Shown one piece after another: positions 7,382 through 15,468 of a DNA stretch of 15,637 nucleotides (positions are counted from its first letter, which is position 1; every line of letters begins with the position of its first letter). The notes below the pieces were generated by a model that had not been told where the DNA came from, searched no databases, and saw only the letters and a list, made by a program, of their open reading frames with translations. Both the position numbers and the translations under genes were made by a program. The DNA lies in assembly GCA_021731185.1 (NCBI GenBank), contig JAKFXW010000021.1, forward strand, positions 1 to 15,637, read 5' to 3'. The stretch comes from Gallionellaceae bacterium (lineage in GTDB: Bacteria; Pseudomonadota; Gammaproteobacteria; Burkholderiales; Gallionellaceae).

Positions 7382-8989
7382 TTGAGCTTAATACCATCTC
7401 AGCAGTATTGGCAGCCCACATCACAAGCCTTGTGGCGCTCAATTTTCCTATTCAATGTTTATCGGCTGATTTTGGGTGGCTTGCTGGTTATGTTCGTTAA
7501 CTATTTTAGTAGCACGCTATCTGAAATCCCGCGTCACCAAACTATATTTTTATATACCAGCCTGACCTATTTAGCCTTGGCGTTGGTTGCGTTTGCAACA
7601 ATCAAGTTGCGTTTCCCGCACTTTAATTTGCAGTTATCGATTTTAGTGGGTACGGACATTATTTGCGTAACCATTTTGTCGCACGTTAGTAGCGGTATGC
7701 AGGGTAGCATGGGGCTGTTGTTATTCGTGTCACTGGCCGCAGCCGGGATGGTCAGCCGGGGTAAAATCACTTTATTTTTTGCCGCGTTGGCCAGCATTGC
7801 AACTTTGCTGCAACATTCTTATGAAATTTTGACGCAAGATGTAGCTGCCACCCAGTATTTTCAAACAGGGATGCTCAGTGCCAGTTATTTTGCGATTGCC
7901 TGGCTGGCACATGTTCTGGCTAAATATGCGATTGCCAGTGAAAAGCTAGCGGCCAGGCGTGGTGTGGATTTAGCCAATATGGCCGAGGCTAATCGTTTGG
8001 TGATTCAAGATATGCCTGATGGGGTGTTGGTTATTGATGAGCTCGGCATCATTCGCCAACATAATCCCAGTGCCGAGCGATTGCTGGGACGACATTTTCA
8101 GGATGCACAAGAGGTAACGCTGGAAGAATGCGCGCCTGAACTGGCAGGCAGACTTGCCTTGTGGCGGCATGATCCCAGCCGCCAATATGAGCCGCTCACT
8201 TTAACGAACCTACCCTATCAAACACAAGCCCGGTTTTTATCCGTGCAACGCGAAGCGTTTTGGGGGGCGGTGGTGTTTCTGGAAGATATGCAGCGGGTGC
8301 AGGCGCAGGCGCAACAAATTAAGCTGGCGGCGTTGGGGCGGTTAACGGCCAACATCGCACACGAGGTGCGTAATCCCTTGTCGGCCATTAGCTATGCGGC
8401 AGAATGTTTGCGCGAAGAAAAACACGATCCGGCGCAGGCGCGATTATTTGAAGTTATTTTGGAAAATACCACCAGACTGAATAATATAGTACGGGACGTG
8501 ATGCAATTAAATCGTCGAGATCGCGCGCAGCGTGAAAAAATTAATTTGGCGGATAAACTGCGGGATTTTGTGGGAAGTCTCAGGCTGACAGAAAATGTGG
8601 CAGAGGGCATATTTTTATTTAAAATTGCGCCGGATTGGCAGATAAATTTTGATCGTGGACACCTCGATCAGGTGTTATGGAACTTATTCCGCAACGCTTT
8701 GCGCTACTGTCAAGGGCAGCCCGGGAGCGTGCAGCTACACGCTTGGAGAGGTGATAAAGGCCAAGTCATATTGGATGTTATCAATGATGGGCCTAGAGTT
8801 TCTCCAAATGTGGTTCAGAAGCTGTTCGAGCCGTTTTTTACCACTGCGGCAGGCGGCACGGGTTTAGGTTTATACATTGCCCGCGAATTGTGTGATGCAA
8901 ATGGCGCAAAACTGGAATATCGTGAAGCAGGTTTGAAGACATGTTTTCGCATTCAGTTTGCCAGCCCCAATGAACTGTCCTTTCAATAA
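7382..8989 (+). CDS. pilS: Two-component sensor histidine kinase PilS
   Basis: This 535-residue inner-membrane kinase pairs with PilR to control type IV pilin expression. The N-terminus has about six membrane segments (roughly 21-40, 56-74, 84-101, 109-124, 128-146, 165-182). A cytoplasmic PAS-like domain follows (about 203-300, starting NRLVIQDMPDGVLVID). The kinase core has the H-box LTANIAHEVRNPLSAIS (321-337) with phospho-acceptor His327, N-box VLWNLFRNAL (431-440), G1 INDG (467-470), an FEPFFTT F-box (482-488) and GGTGLGL (491-497). The start is uncertain. TTG at 7382 gives a normal N-terminus ahead of LWRSIFLFNVYR, but no SD is visible, and a run of seven C residues (7369-7375) lies just upstream. 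A stop at 7361-7363 closes the frame further up. pilR follows, so the two are probably co-transcribed. Confidence 0.93.
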   Translation: MSLIPSQQYWQPTSQALWRSIFLFNVYRLILGGLLVMFVNYFSSTLSEIPRHQTIFLYTSLTYLALALVAFATIKLRFPHFNLQLSILVGTDIICVTILSHVSSGMQGSMGLLLFVSLAAAGMVSRGKITLFFAALASIATLLQHSYEILTQDVAATQYFQTGMLSASYFAIAWLAHVLAKYAIASEKLAARRGVDLANMAEANRLVIQDMPDGVLVIDELGIIRQHNPSAERLLGRHFQDAQEVTLEECAPELAGRLALWRHDPSRQYEPLTLTNLPYQTQARFLSVQREAFWGAVVFLEDMQRVQAQAQQIKLAALGRLTANIAHEVRNPLSAISYAAECLREEKHDPAQARLFEVILENTTRLNNIVRDVMQLNRRDRAQREKINLADKLRDFVGSLRLTENVAEGIFLFKIAPDWQINFDRGHLDQVLWNLFRNALRYCQGQPGSVQLHAWRGDKGQVILDVINDGPRVSPNVVQKLFEPFFTTAAGGTGLGLYIARELCDANGAKLEYREAGLKTCFRIQFASPNELSFQ

Positions 8990-9048
8990 AAATTATTAAT
9001 TCAAAAATGGGTTCAACCTCTAAAATAAATGTACCACAAGGGCACAAT

Positions 9049-10419
9049 GTGAACAAACGCAACATTCCTCGGGTATTGGTGGTGGATGATGAACCGGATA
9101 TACGCGAGATGATAGAACGTGTGCTATTGCGCATGGGCCTAGAAGTGGTGCAAGCAGCCAGTGTGCAGGATGCATTGCAAAAGCTGGATAGCGCGCCCTT
9201 TGATCTTTGCCTGACTGATATGCGTTTACCGGATGGGGAGGGTTTGGAGGTTGTGCGGTACATCACTGAGCGCAATATGCATGTGCCCGTGGCAGTTATT
9301 ACCGCGCATGGCAATATGGAAAACGCAGTTTCCGCGCTTAAGTTTGGCGCATTTGATTATTTATCTAAGCCCGTTGCGCTGGAGCAATTGCGATTATTAG
9401 TTAAAGCGGCACTTGATCTGCCGCCGCCGTCGCTGGCGGTGCGTGAGGGCGTGCGCATGTTGTTGGGGCATTCTCCTGCTATGGTAAAGGTGCGCGATTT
9501 GATCGATCGGGTCGCCCGCAGCCAAGCGCCTGTGCATCTGAGCGGTGAGTCCGGCACGGGTAAGGAATTAGCGGCGCGTTTGATTGTGGAAAAAAGTGCG
9601 CGCCGTGACGCGCCGTTCGTGGCGGTAAATTGCGGCGCGATCCCGGAAAATTTAATGGAGAGCGAATTTTTCGGTTATCGCAAAGGTGCATTTACGGGCG
9701 CAGATAAAGATCACGATGGATTCCTTCAGGCGGCGCATGGTGGTACCTTGTTTCTCGATGAGGTGGCGGATTTGCCGCTGCCCATGCAGGTAAAATTATT
9801 GCGCGTGATTCAGGAGAAAAAATTACGCCGGATTGGTGTGACGCAGGAAGAAGCTGTTGATGTACGCATACTGAGTGCGACCCATCATTCGCTAACCGAG
9901 CATGTACAGCAGGGGAAATTCCGGCAGGACTTATATTACCGCTTAAATGTGATTACATTGACCATGCCCTCATTGCGTGAAATGCGCGAGGATATTGCAG
10001 ACTTGGCGCAACAACTATTAATGCGGCTGCGCGGCCAGGATGCGATTGAATTTACACCTGAAGCGCTGGCGACTTTGCGTGCGTATGATTTTCCGGGCAA
10101 TGTGCGCGAGCTGGAAAATATTATTGAACGCGCCCTCGCGCTACGTTTAAACAACATCATCACACCTGCTGATTTGCAAATTAATGCAACGGGTAATGTG
10201 CAAGATCAGCCCCCTTTAACAAGCAATCTATCGGATCAAGTCGAACAATATTCGCTGACCGAATATCTGGACAACATAGAACGTCAGGCAATATTAGACG
10301 TATTGCATAAGGCGGCTTTCAATCGCACGGTTGCTGCCAAAAATCTCGGCATTACATTTCGAGCCTTGCGGCATCGTATGGCTAGATTGAATATCACCGA
10401 GCAGGATTGGCTGTCGTGA
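9049..10419 (+). CDS. pilR: Sigma-54-dependent response regulator PilR
   Basis: This NtrC-type activator, phosphorylated by PilS, opens sigma-54 promoters of pilin genes. Counted from the GTG at 9049 (456 aa), the receiver domain has the acidic pair Asp13/Asp14, phospho-site Asp57, Thr85 and Lys107. The AAA+ domain has Walker A GESGTGKE (166-173), the sigma-54-contacting GAFTGA loop (213-218), Walker B GTLFLDEV (232-239) and the FPGNVRELEN stretch (348-357). A Fis-type helix-turn-helix closes it (about 415-446). I prefer the GTG at 9049 because AAGGG (9038-9042) lies 6 nt before it; an ATG at 9007 (470 aa) has no SD and adds an unstructured 14-residue leader. ESEFFGYRKGAFTGA replaces the usual ESELFGHxKGAFTGA, a mild variation. 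No sigma-54 promoter was found in this window. Confidence 0.94.
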   Translation: MNKRNIPRVLVVDDEPDIREMIERVLLRMGLEVVQAASVQDALQKLDSAPFDLCLTDMRLPDGEGLEVVRYITERNMHVPVAVITAHGNMENAVSALKFGAFDYLSKPVALEQLRLLVKAALDLPPPSLAVREGVRMLLGHSPAMVKVRDLIDRVARSQAPVHLSGESGTGKELAARLIVEKSARRDAPFVAVNCGAIPENLMESEFFGYRKGAFTGADKDHDGFLQAAHGGTLFLDEVADLPLPMQVKLLRVIQEKKLRRIGVTQEEAVDVRILSATHHSLTEHVQQGKFRQDLYYRLNVITLTMPSLREMREDIADLAQQLLMRLRGQDAIEFTPEALATLRAYDFPGNVRELENIIERALALRLNNIITPADLQINATGNVQDQPPLTSNLSDQVEQYSLTEYLDNIERQAILDVLHKAAFNRTVAAKNLGITFRALRHRMARLNITEQDWLS

Positions 10420-10429
10420 GAATCGTGCA

Positions 10430-10963
10430 GTGAAGATAAATCATCTGGGGTGGGTTAGCGGAGTGCGCCGGATTGTTTCGCCGAATCGGGATGCACGGCC
10501 ACATGGCACGGCAATCGAGCTGCTGGTTATTCATAATATCAGCCTGCCGCCTGATGAGTTCGGCGGGGCGGCCATCACACAACTATTTTGCAACACTCTG
10601 AATGCCGACGCTCATCCCTATTACGCGCAATTAAAAAGCGTAAAAGTTTCCGCACACTTTTTAATTCGCCGCAGTGGCGAAATTATTCAATATGTCGCGT
10701 GCAGCCAACGCGCTTGGCATGCTGGTGTATCGATCTGGCGCGAGCGTACCGCATGTAACAATTTTTCGATCGGAGTAGAACTGGAAGGTTGCGACACAAT
10801 TCCTTTTGCCGATCTGCAATATGCTGCATTGGCCAAACTAACTCGACGGCTGAAACGCGCTTACCCTATACGCGATGTTGTCGGACATTCCGATATTGCC
10901 CCTGGTCGTAAAACCGATCCCGGCCCCTGCTTCGACTGGCAACGTTATCTCGCCTCGTTTTAG
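10430..10963 (+). CDS. ampD: 1,6-anhydro-N-acetylmuramyl-L-alanine amidase AmpD
   Basis: AmpD is a cytoplasmic zinc amidase that cuts the stem peptide from anhydro-muropeptides during cell-wall recycling; where AmpR/AmpC exist it keeps beta-lactamase off. The 177-residue protein has no signal peptide, as expected. Zinc ligands His35 (LLVIHN), His153 (VGHSDIAPGRKTDPG) and Asp163, and catalytic Glu117 and Lys161, are all present at the AmpD spacing. HFLIRRSGEI (76-85) and RAWHAG (94-99) are further family marks. The GTG start at 10430 lies 10 bp after the pilR stop with a weak GAG nearby; no ATG is available. The spacing implies co-transcription with pilSR, although no functional tie is known. 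No ampR or ampC is seen here. Confidence 0.96.
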   Translation: MKINHLGWVSGVRRIVSPNRDARPHGTAIELLVIHNISLPPDEFGGAAITQLFCNTLNADAHPYYAQLKSVKVSAHFLIRRSGEIIQYVACSQRAWHAGVSIWRERTACNNFSIGVELEGCDTIPFADLQYAALAKLTRRLKRAYPIRDVVGHSDIAPGRKTDPGPCFDWQRYLASF

Positions 10964-11096
10964 CCACCATCATCGTGCGGGGGTAATCTACTCGCACGTT
11001 CTTGCTCCAAAGTTTTACTTCCCCCGCCACTTCGAACCTTGCTGCATTATTTTTTTTGCGCGTATTTACGTTGCAATAAAAAAGTTAAAATATTGC

Positions 11097-11124
11097 TTGC
11101 ATAAATTTTTCTCTGTACTACAAT
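11097..11124 (+). promoter_or_regulatory. Probable nrdAB promoter
   Basis: TTGCAT (11097-11102) and TACAAT (11119-11124) are 16 bp apart in an AT-rich context, with the -10 matching five of six consensus bases. The start would be near 11131. The -10 lies inside the upstream member of the candidate NrdR box pair, which suits repression. Confidence 0.5.
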
Positions 11125-11161
11125 TAGAGAAAATCTAGTCACTAAACACTACAGGTTGTGG
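11115..11161 (+). promoter_or_regulatory. Candidate pair of NrdR boxes
   Basis: Two 16-bp sites start 31 bp apart: GTACTACAATTAGAGA at 11115-11130 and ACACTACAGGTTGTGG at 11146-11161. They share ACTACA, TT and the G-x-G end. The second matches the remembered NrdR consensus ACACWATATATWGTGT at about 12 of 16 positions, the first at about 9. Paired boxes about three helical turns apart over the promoter are the known NrdR arrangement at ribonucleotide reductase operons. nrdR itself is not in the window. Confidence 0.45.
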
Positions 11162-11270
11162 TTGAGATGTTTTTTGACTTGCCTCGGCAGGGTAACTTTT
11201 TTGAGGGGTGTTTAATAATATTCTATATCGGCGCAATCGTGCGCTGGTGGTTTGTTAAGGGAGTGGTCGT

Positions 11271-14126
11271 ATGCAGCATATATCTAAACGTGCTTTAACC
11301 CCCGTTATACCCACGCCTGAAATCAAAAATATCTCCGCCCCTCCCATCAATACTTATGATCAATACAAGGTAATCCGACGAAATGGTTCGGTCGTCTCTT
11401 TTAATCCGTCCAAAATTGCTATTGCCATGACCAAGGCATTCCTTGCTGTGGGCGGCGGGCAGGGTGCGGCCTCAGCGCGTGTGCGGGAGATGGTTGAAAA
11501 GATGTCGGCGACGGTTGTGGGAGCCTTATCGCGTAGTCAACCACATGGCGGGACGCTGCATATTGAAGATATTCAGGATCAGGTCGAATTATCGTTAATG
11601 CGCTCAGGTGAGCATGACGTGGCGCGTGCCTATGTGCTGTATCGCGAAGATCGCTCACGCGAACGTGCCAAAGCAAGAGAAAAAGAGGCCACCTCCAGGG
11701 TCGCGCTTAATGTCTTGCATGTATTGGATAAGGGAGTGTCTCGTCCATTGGATGTGTTGGGCTTGAAGGATATGATTCAGGCGGCTTGCATCGGACTGGG
11801 CGATGCAGTAAACGCAGATCAAATATTAAAGCTGACCCTGAAAGATTTGTACGATGGCGTGCCACTTGATGAGGTGCGTAAGTGTGTGGTGTTATCGGCA
11901 CGTTCAATGATTGAGCAAGAGCCTGCTTATAATTATGTAACGGCGCGTTTGTTGCTGAACAATATTTGCTGCGATATTTTGGGTGAGACAGTTAGTGCTG
12001 CCGACATGGTCGTGCGCTATGCTGAAAACTTCCCTTTGTTTATTAAGCGCGGAGTGGAAGCTGAATTGCTGAATGATGAAATGCTGCAATTCGACCTGCC
12101 GCGTTTAGCTAAAGAACTGGATGCCAGTCGCGATTTTCAATTCGGCTATCTGGGCCTGCAAACACTGTATGACCGTTATTTCATTCATATCAATGATGCG
12201 CGTATTGAATTGCCGCAAGCGTTTTTTATGCGCGTGGCGATGGGTTTGGCGCTGAATGAGGCTGACCGTAACGCCCGCGCTATCGAGTTTTATCATCTGT
12301 TGTCCAGTTTTGATTTTATGAGCTCAACGCCCACCCTATTTAATTCAGGGACGCAGCGTTCGCAGCTATCGTCATGCTACTTGACCACTGTGCCGGATCA
12401 TTTGGATGGAATTTTTGAAGCTTTCAAGGAAAACGCTTTGCTGGCTAAATATTCCGGTGGCTTGGGTAATGACTGGACCCCAGTGCGTTCGTTGGGTGCG
12501 CACATTAAGGGTACAAATGGTAAATCGCAAGGCGTGGTGCCATTCCTGAAAGTAGCCAACGACACTGCGGTGGCGGTGAATCAAGGTGGCAAGCGCAAAG
12601 GCGCGGTGTGTGCCTATCTTGAAACCTGGCATTTGGATGTAGAGGAATTTCTGGATTTACGCAAAAACACTGGCGATGATCGTCGTCGCACGCACGACAT
12701 GAATACTGCGAACTGGATTCCAGATTTGTTTATGAAGCGCGTCATGGAAGGGGGCGAGTGGACGCTGTTTTCGCCGTCCGATTGCCCGGATTTGCATGAC
12801 AAATTTGGCGCGGAGTTCGAGCGCGCCTATCTCGGACACGAAGCCCGTGCTGCAAGAGGTGAGTTGTCCTTGTTTCGCAAAGTGTCAGCGGCCAGCTTAT
12901 GGCGCAAGATGTTGACCATGTTGTTTGAGACTGGTCATCCGTGGATCACTTTCAAGGATGCCTGCAACGTGCGTTCTCCGCAGCAGCACGTCGGCGTGGT
13001 GCATAGTTCAAATTTATGTACCGAAATCACTTTGAATACCTCGGATACCGAAATTGCGGTATGTAATCTGGGATCGATCAATTTGTCGGCACACTTGCAT
13101 CCAAAAGGGCATGCAAAATTCGGTCAGATCGACCACGAAAAATTGCAGCGCACCGTCACGACCGCCATGCGTATGCTGGATAACGTAATCGACATTAATT
13201 ACTACGCGGTGGAAAAAGCGCGCAATTCCAATCTCAAGCATAGACCTGTGGGCTTGGGCGTAATGGGTTTCCAGGATTGCCTGCATGAATTACGCATACC
13301 TTATGCCTCTGCCGCTGCGGTGGAATTTGCTGATCGCTCGATGGAGGCGGTGTGCTACTACGCTTACTGGGCTTCGACCGAATTGGCGCAAGAGCGCGGC
13401 TGTTACGCCAGCTATCAGGGCAGCTTGTGGGATCAAGGTATTTTGCCGCAAGACACGCTGGATTTATTACGTAAGTCGCGCGGTGGTTACGTCGAAGTAG
13501 ATCATTCGACCAGCATGGATTGGGATGCTTTGCGCGCGCGCCTCAAAGAGCATGGTATGCGTAATTCAAATTGCGTAGCGATTGCACCGACCGCTACGAT
13601 TTCAAACATTATCGGGGTGTCGGCGTGCATTGAGCCGACCTATCAAAATCTATTCGTTAAGTCGAATTTATCGGGCGAATTTACCGTTATCAACAGTTAT
13701 CTGGTTAAAGACTTAAAGCGTCTGGGCTTGTGGGATGAGGTGATGATTGCCGACCTGAAATATTTCGATGGTTGCCTCGCCAAGATTGACCGGATTCCGT
13801 TGGAGTTGCGTAAGTTGTATGCCACCGCATTTGAGGTGGAGCCGCAATGGGTTATTGAAGCGGCATCACGTCGGCAAAAGTGGATCGACCAAGCGCAGTC
13901 GTTGAATATTTACATGGCAGGGGTGTCTGGGCGCAAGCTGGATGAGACGTATAAATTGGCATGGCTGCGCGGCCTTAAGACTACGTATTACCTGCGTACC
14001 ATGGGCGCGACTTCGGCGGAAAAATCCACCTCACGCATCGGCGGCGGGCTGAATGCGGTAGCCGTGGAAGATGCCAGTATCAAAATGTGCTCTATAGATA
14101 CACCCGATTGTGAAGCCTGCCAATAA
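11271..14126 (+). CDS. nrdA: Class Ia ribonucleoside-diphosphate reductase, alpha subunit
   Basis: NrdA reduces ribonucleoside diphosphates to deoxy forms, using a radical delivered by NrdB. At 951 residues it is longer than the E. coli form (about 760). The N-terminus holds an ATP-cone (from YKVIRRNGSVVSFNPSKI, about 32-125) and what looks like a second, divergent cone (about 145-235), as in Pseudomonas-type enzymes. Active-site residues are visible: Cys369 (LSSCY) and Cys598 (AVCNLGS) as the redox pair, NLCTE (581-585) with Asn581, radical Cys583 and Glu585, and Tyr906/Tyr907 (TTYYLRT) on the radical path. The C-terminal tail ends CEACQ, with Cys947 and Cys950 to re-reduce the site. The ATG has AAGGGAG 7 nt upstream. 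nrdB follows 50 bp later with no terminator between, so the two form one operon. Confidence 0.97.
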   Translation: MQHISKRALTPVIPTPEIKNISAPPINTYDQYKVIRRNGSVVSFNPSKIAIAMTKAFLAVGGGQGAASARVREMVEKMSATVVGALSRSQPHGGTLHIEDIQDQVELSLMRSGEHDVARAYVLYREDRSRERAKAREKEATSRVALNVLHVLDKGVSRPLDVLGLKDMIQAACIGLGDAVNADQILKLTLKDLYDGVPLDEVRKCVVLSARSMIEQEPAYNYVTARLLLNNICCDILGETVSAADMVVRYAENFPLFIKRGVEAELLNDEMLQFDLPRLAKELDASRDFQFGYLGLQTLYDRYFIHINDARIELPQAFFMRVAMGLALNEADRNARAIEFYHLLSSFDFMSSTPTLFNSGTQRSQLSSCYLTTVPDHLDGIFEAFKENALLAKYSGGLGNDWTPVRSLGAHIKGTNGKSQGVVPFLKVANDTAVAVNQGGKRKGAVCAYLETWHLDVEEFLDLRKNTGDDRRRTHDMNTANWIPDLFMKRVMEGGEWTLFSPSDCPDLHDKFGAEFERAYLGHEARAARGELSLFRKVSAASLWRKMLTMLFETGHPWITFKDACNVRSPQQHVGVVHSSNLCTEITLNTSDTEIAVCNLGSINLSAHLHPKGHAKFGQIDHEKLQRTVTTAMRMLDNVIDINYYAVEKARNSNLKHRPVGLGVMGFQDCLHELRIPYASAAAVEFADRSMEAVCYYAYWASTELAQERGCYASYQGSLWDQGILPQDTLDLLRKSRGGYVEVDHSTSMDWDALRARLKEHGMRNSNCVAIAPTATISNIIGVSACIEPTYQNLFVKSNLSGEFTVINSYLVKDLKRLGLWDEVMIADLKYFDGCLAKIDRIPLELRKLYATAFEVEPQWVIEAASRRQKWIDQAQSLNIYMAGVSGRKLDETYKLAWLRGLKTTYYLRTMGATSAEKSTSRIGGGLNAVAVEDASIKMCSIDTPDCEACQ

Positions 14127-14176
14127 CGCTTAACAAAAATGCAGAATTAATAAAAACAAGAATGTGGGAGAAAGAA

Positions 14177-15370
14177 ATGTTGACCTTTGAAGATGAAATG
14201 ATGCCAGCCGGATTACTGACCGGATCATTTGTATTTGGTGATAGTGCCCATGGTGTCAATTCCGCCCAACCGAAGGTTGGATGCGGATTGCCTACCTTTG
14301 GTACAGAAAAAATCGTGCGGGCGGATGATTACACGATTGCATCTACGTCGGTAGGACGTATCCGGGTGGAGGATAAGCGCATTATCAATTGCAGTGCAGA
14401 TGTCAACCAACTGGTGCCATTCAAATACAAATGGGCGTGGGATAAATATTTATCCGCTTGCGCTAACCACTGGATGCCTCAAGAAGTAAACATGTCAGCC
14501 GATATAACCTTATGGAAAAATCCCAATGGTCTGACCGATGACGAGCGCTTGCTGGTGAAACGTAATTTAGGATTTTTTACCACAGCGGATAGCCTGGCTG
14601 CCAACAACATCGTACTCGGCACCTATCGCCACATTACCAATCCCGAGTGCCGCCAGTACTTGCTGCGCCAGGCATTTGAAGAGGCCATTCATACCCACGC
14701 CTACCAATACATAGTAGAAAGTCTGGGGCTGGATGAAGGTGAAATTTTCAACATGTATCACGAAGTGTCCAGCATACGTGAGAAAGATGAATTCCTGCTG
14801 CCATTTATTGACACGCTGACCAATCCAAATTTTAAGACCGGTACTATGGAGGCTGATCAGCAATTGCTGCGTAGCTTGATTGTGTTTGCCTGCATCATGG
14901 AAGGATTATTTTTCTATGTAGGGTTCGTACAAATTCTGGCTTTGGGTCGGCAGAATAAAATGACGGGTGCGGCAGAACAGTACCAATACATTTTGCGCGA
15001 TGAATCCATGCATCTGAATTTTGGTGTGGATGTCATTAATCAAATCAAGCTGGAAAATCCAAATCTGTGGACTACCGAATTCCGCGAGGAAATTCGTGGC
15101 CTTATGCAAAAAGGTGTGGAGTTGGAATACCGCTACGCCGAAGACACCATGCCGCGTGGCGTATTGGGATTGAACTCCGGTATGTTTAAAGAATACCTGC
15201 GCTTTATTGCTAACCGTCGTTGTCACCAAATTGGTGTAGATGTGTTGTATCCGGGAGCAAGCAATCCGTTTCCATGGATGGCAGAAATGATCGATCTCAA
15301 GAAGGAGAAAAATTTCTTCGAAACGCGTGTCACCGAGTATCAAACTGGTGGTGCGCTGTCTTGGGATTAA
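14177..15370 (+). CDS. nrdB: Class Ia ribonucleoside-diphosphate reductase, beta subunit
   Basis: NrdB holds the di-iron centre and stable tyrosyl radical that start each NrdA turnover. The protein is 397 residues. Likely iron ligands, by alignment from memory to the E. coli enzyme, are Asp109 (MSADITLW), Glu169 and His172 (AFEEAIHTH), Glu242 (CIMEGLF), and Glu276 and His279 (RDESMHLNFG). The radical tyrosine is Tyr176, four residues after His172. A tyrosine at this site makes it a standard class Ia enzyme, not the Tyr-less class Ic. The tail EYQTGGALSWD is the segment that docks to NrdA. I start at the ATG at 14177, which has GGGAG 6 nt upstream (14166-14170); the in-frame ATG at 14162 lies ahead of that SD. 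Confidence 0.97.
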   Translation: MLTFEDEMMPAGLLTGSFVFGDSAHGVNSAQPKVGCGLPTFGTEKIVRADDYTIASTSVGRIRVEDKRIINCSADVNQLVPFKYKWAWDKYLSACANHWMPQEVNMSADITLWKNPNGLTDDERLLVKRNLGFFTTADSLAANNIVLGTYRHITNPECRQYLLRQAFEEAIHTHAYQYIVESLGLDEGEIFNMYHEVSSIREKDEFLLPFIDTLTNPNFKTGTMEADQQLLRSLIVFACIMEGLFFYVGFVQILALGRQNKMTGAAEQYQYILRDESMHLNFGVDVINQIKLENPNLWTTEFREEIRGLMQKGVELEYRYAEDTMPRGVLGLNSGMFKEYLRFIANRRCHQIGVDVLYPGASNPFPWMAEMIDLKKEKNFFETRVTEYQTGGALSWD

Positions 15371-15468
15371 AGGGCTTTGGCATAGCCGGGAGTAGCGGTG
15401 TGCTGGAGGTGTAGTGGCAGTTGTTGTATTGTATTTTCTTTGATTTTTAATTACCAAAGGAGGTTGAA

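Larger units (their letters stand above)
10964..11270. other. Intergenic regulatory region before nrdA
   Basis: This 307-bp gap contains GC-rich inverted repeats near its left end: CGTGCG/CGCACG (10974-10979 and 10993-10998) and the mutually exclusive GCGGGGG/CCCCCGC (10977-10983 and 11021-11027). Neither is followed directly by a T-run, so I do not call a terminator. An AT-rich block with runs of T and A follows (11047-11090), then the promoter and box pair annotated separately, and a leader of about 140 nt up to nrdA. Short frames here are not convincing genes. Confidence 0.6.

Noticed and set aside
11047..11080. Hairpin with neighbouring T and A runs before nrdA, as a terminator
   Set aside because: The T-run precedes the stem on the plus strand and an A-run follows it, so neither strand has the stem-then-U order an intrinsic terminator needs.
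10875..11138. 87-residue frame overlapping the end of ampD
   Set aside because: Its first third is ampD read in another frame, and the rest covers the AT-rich nrdA promoter region.
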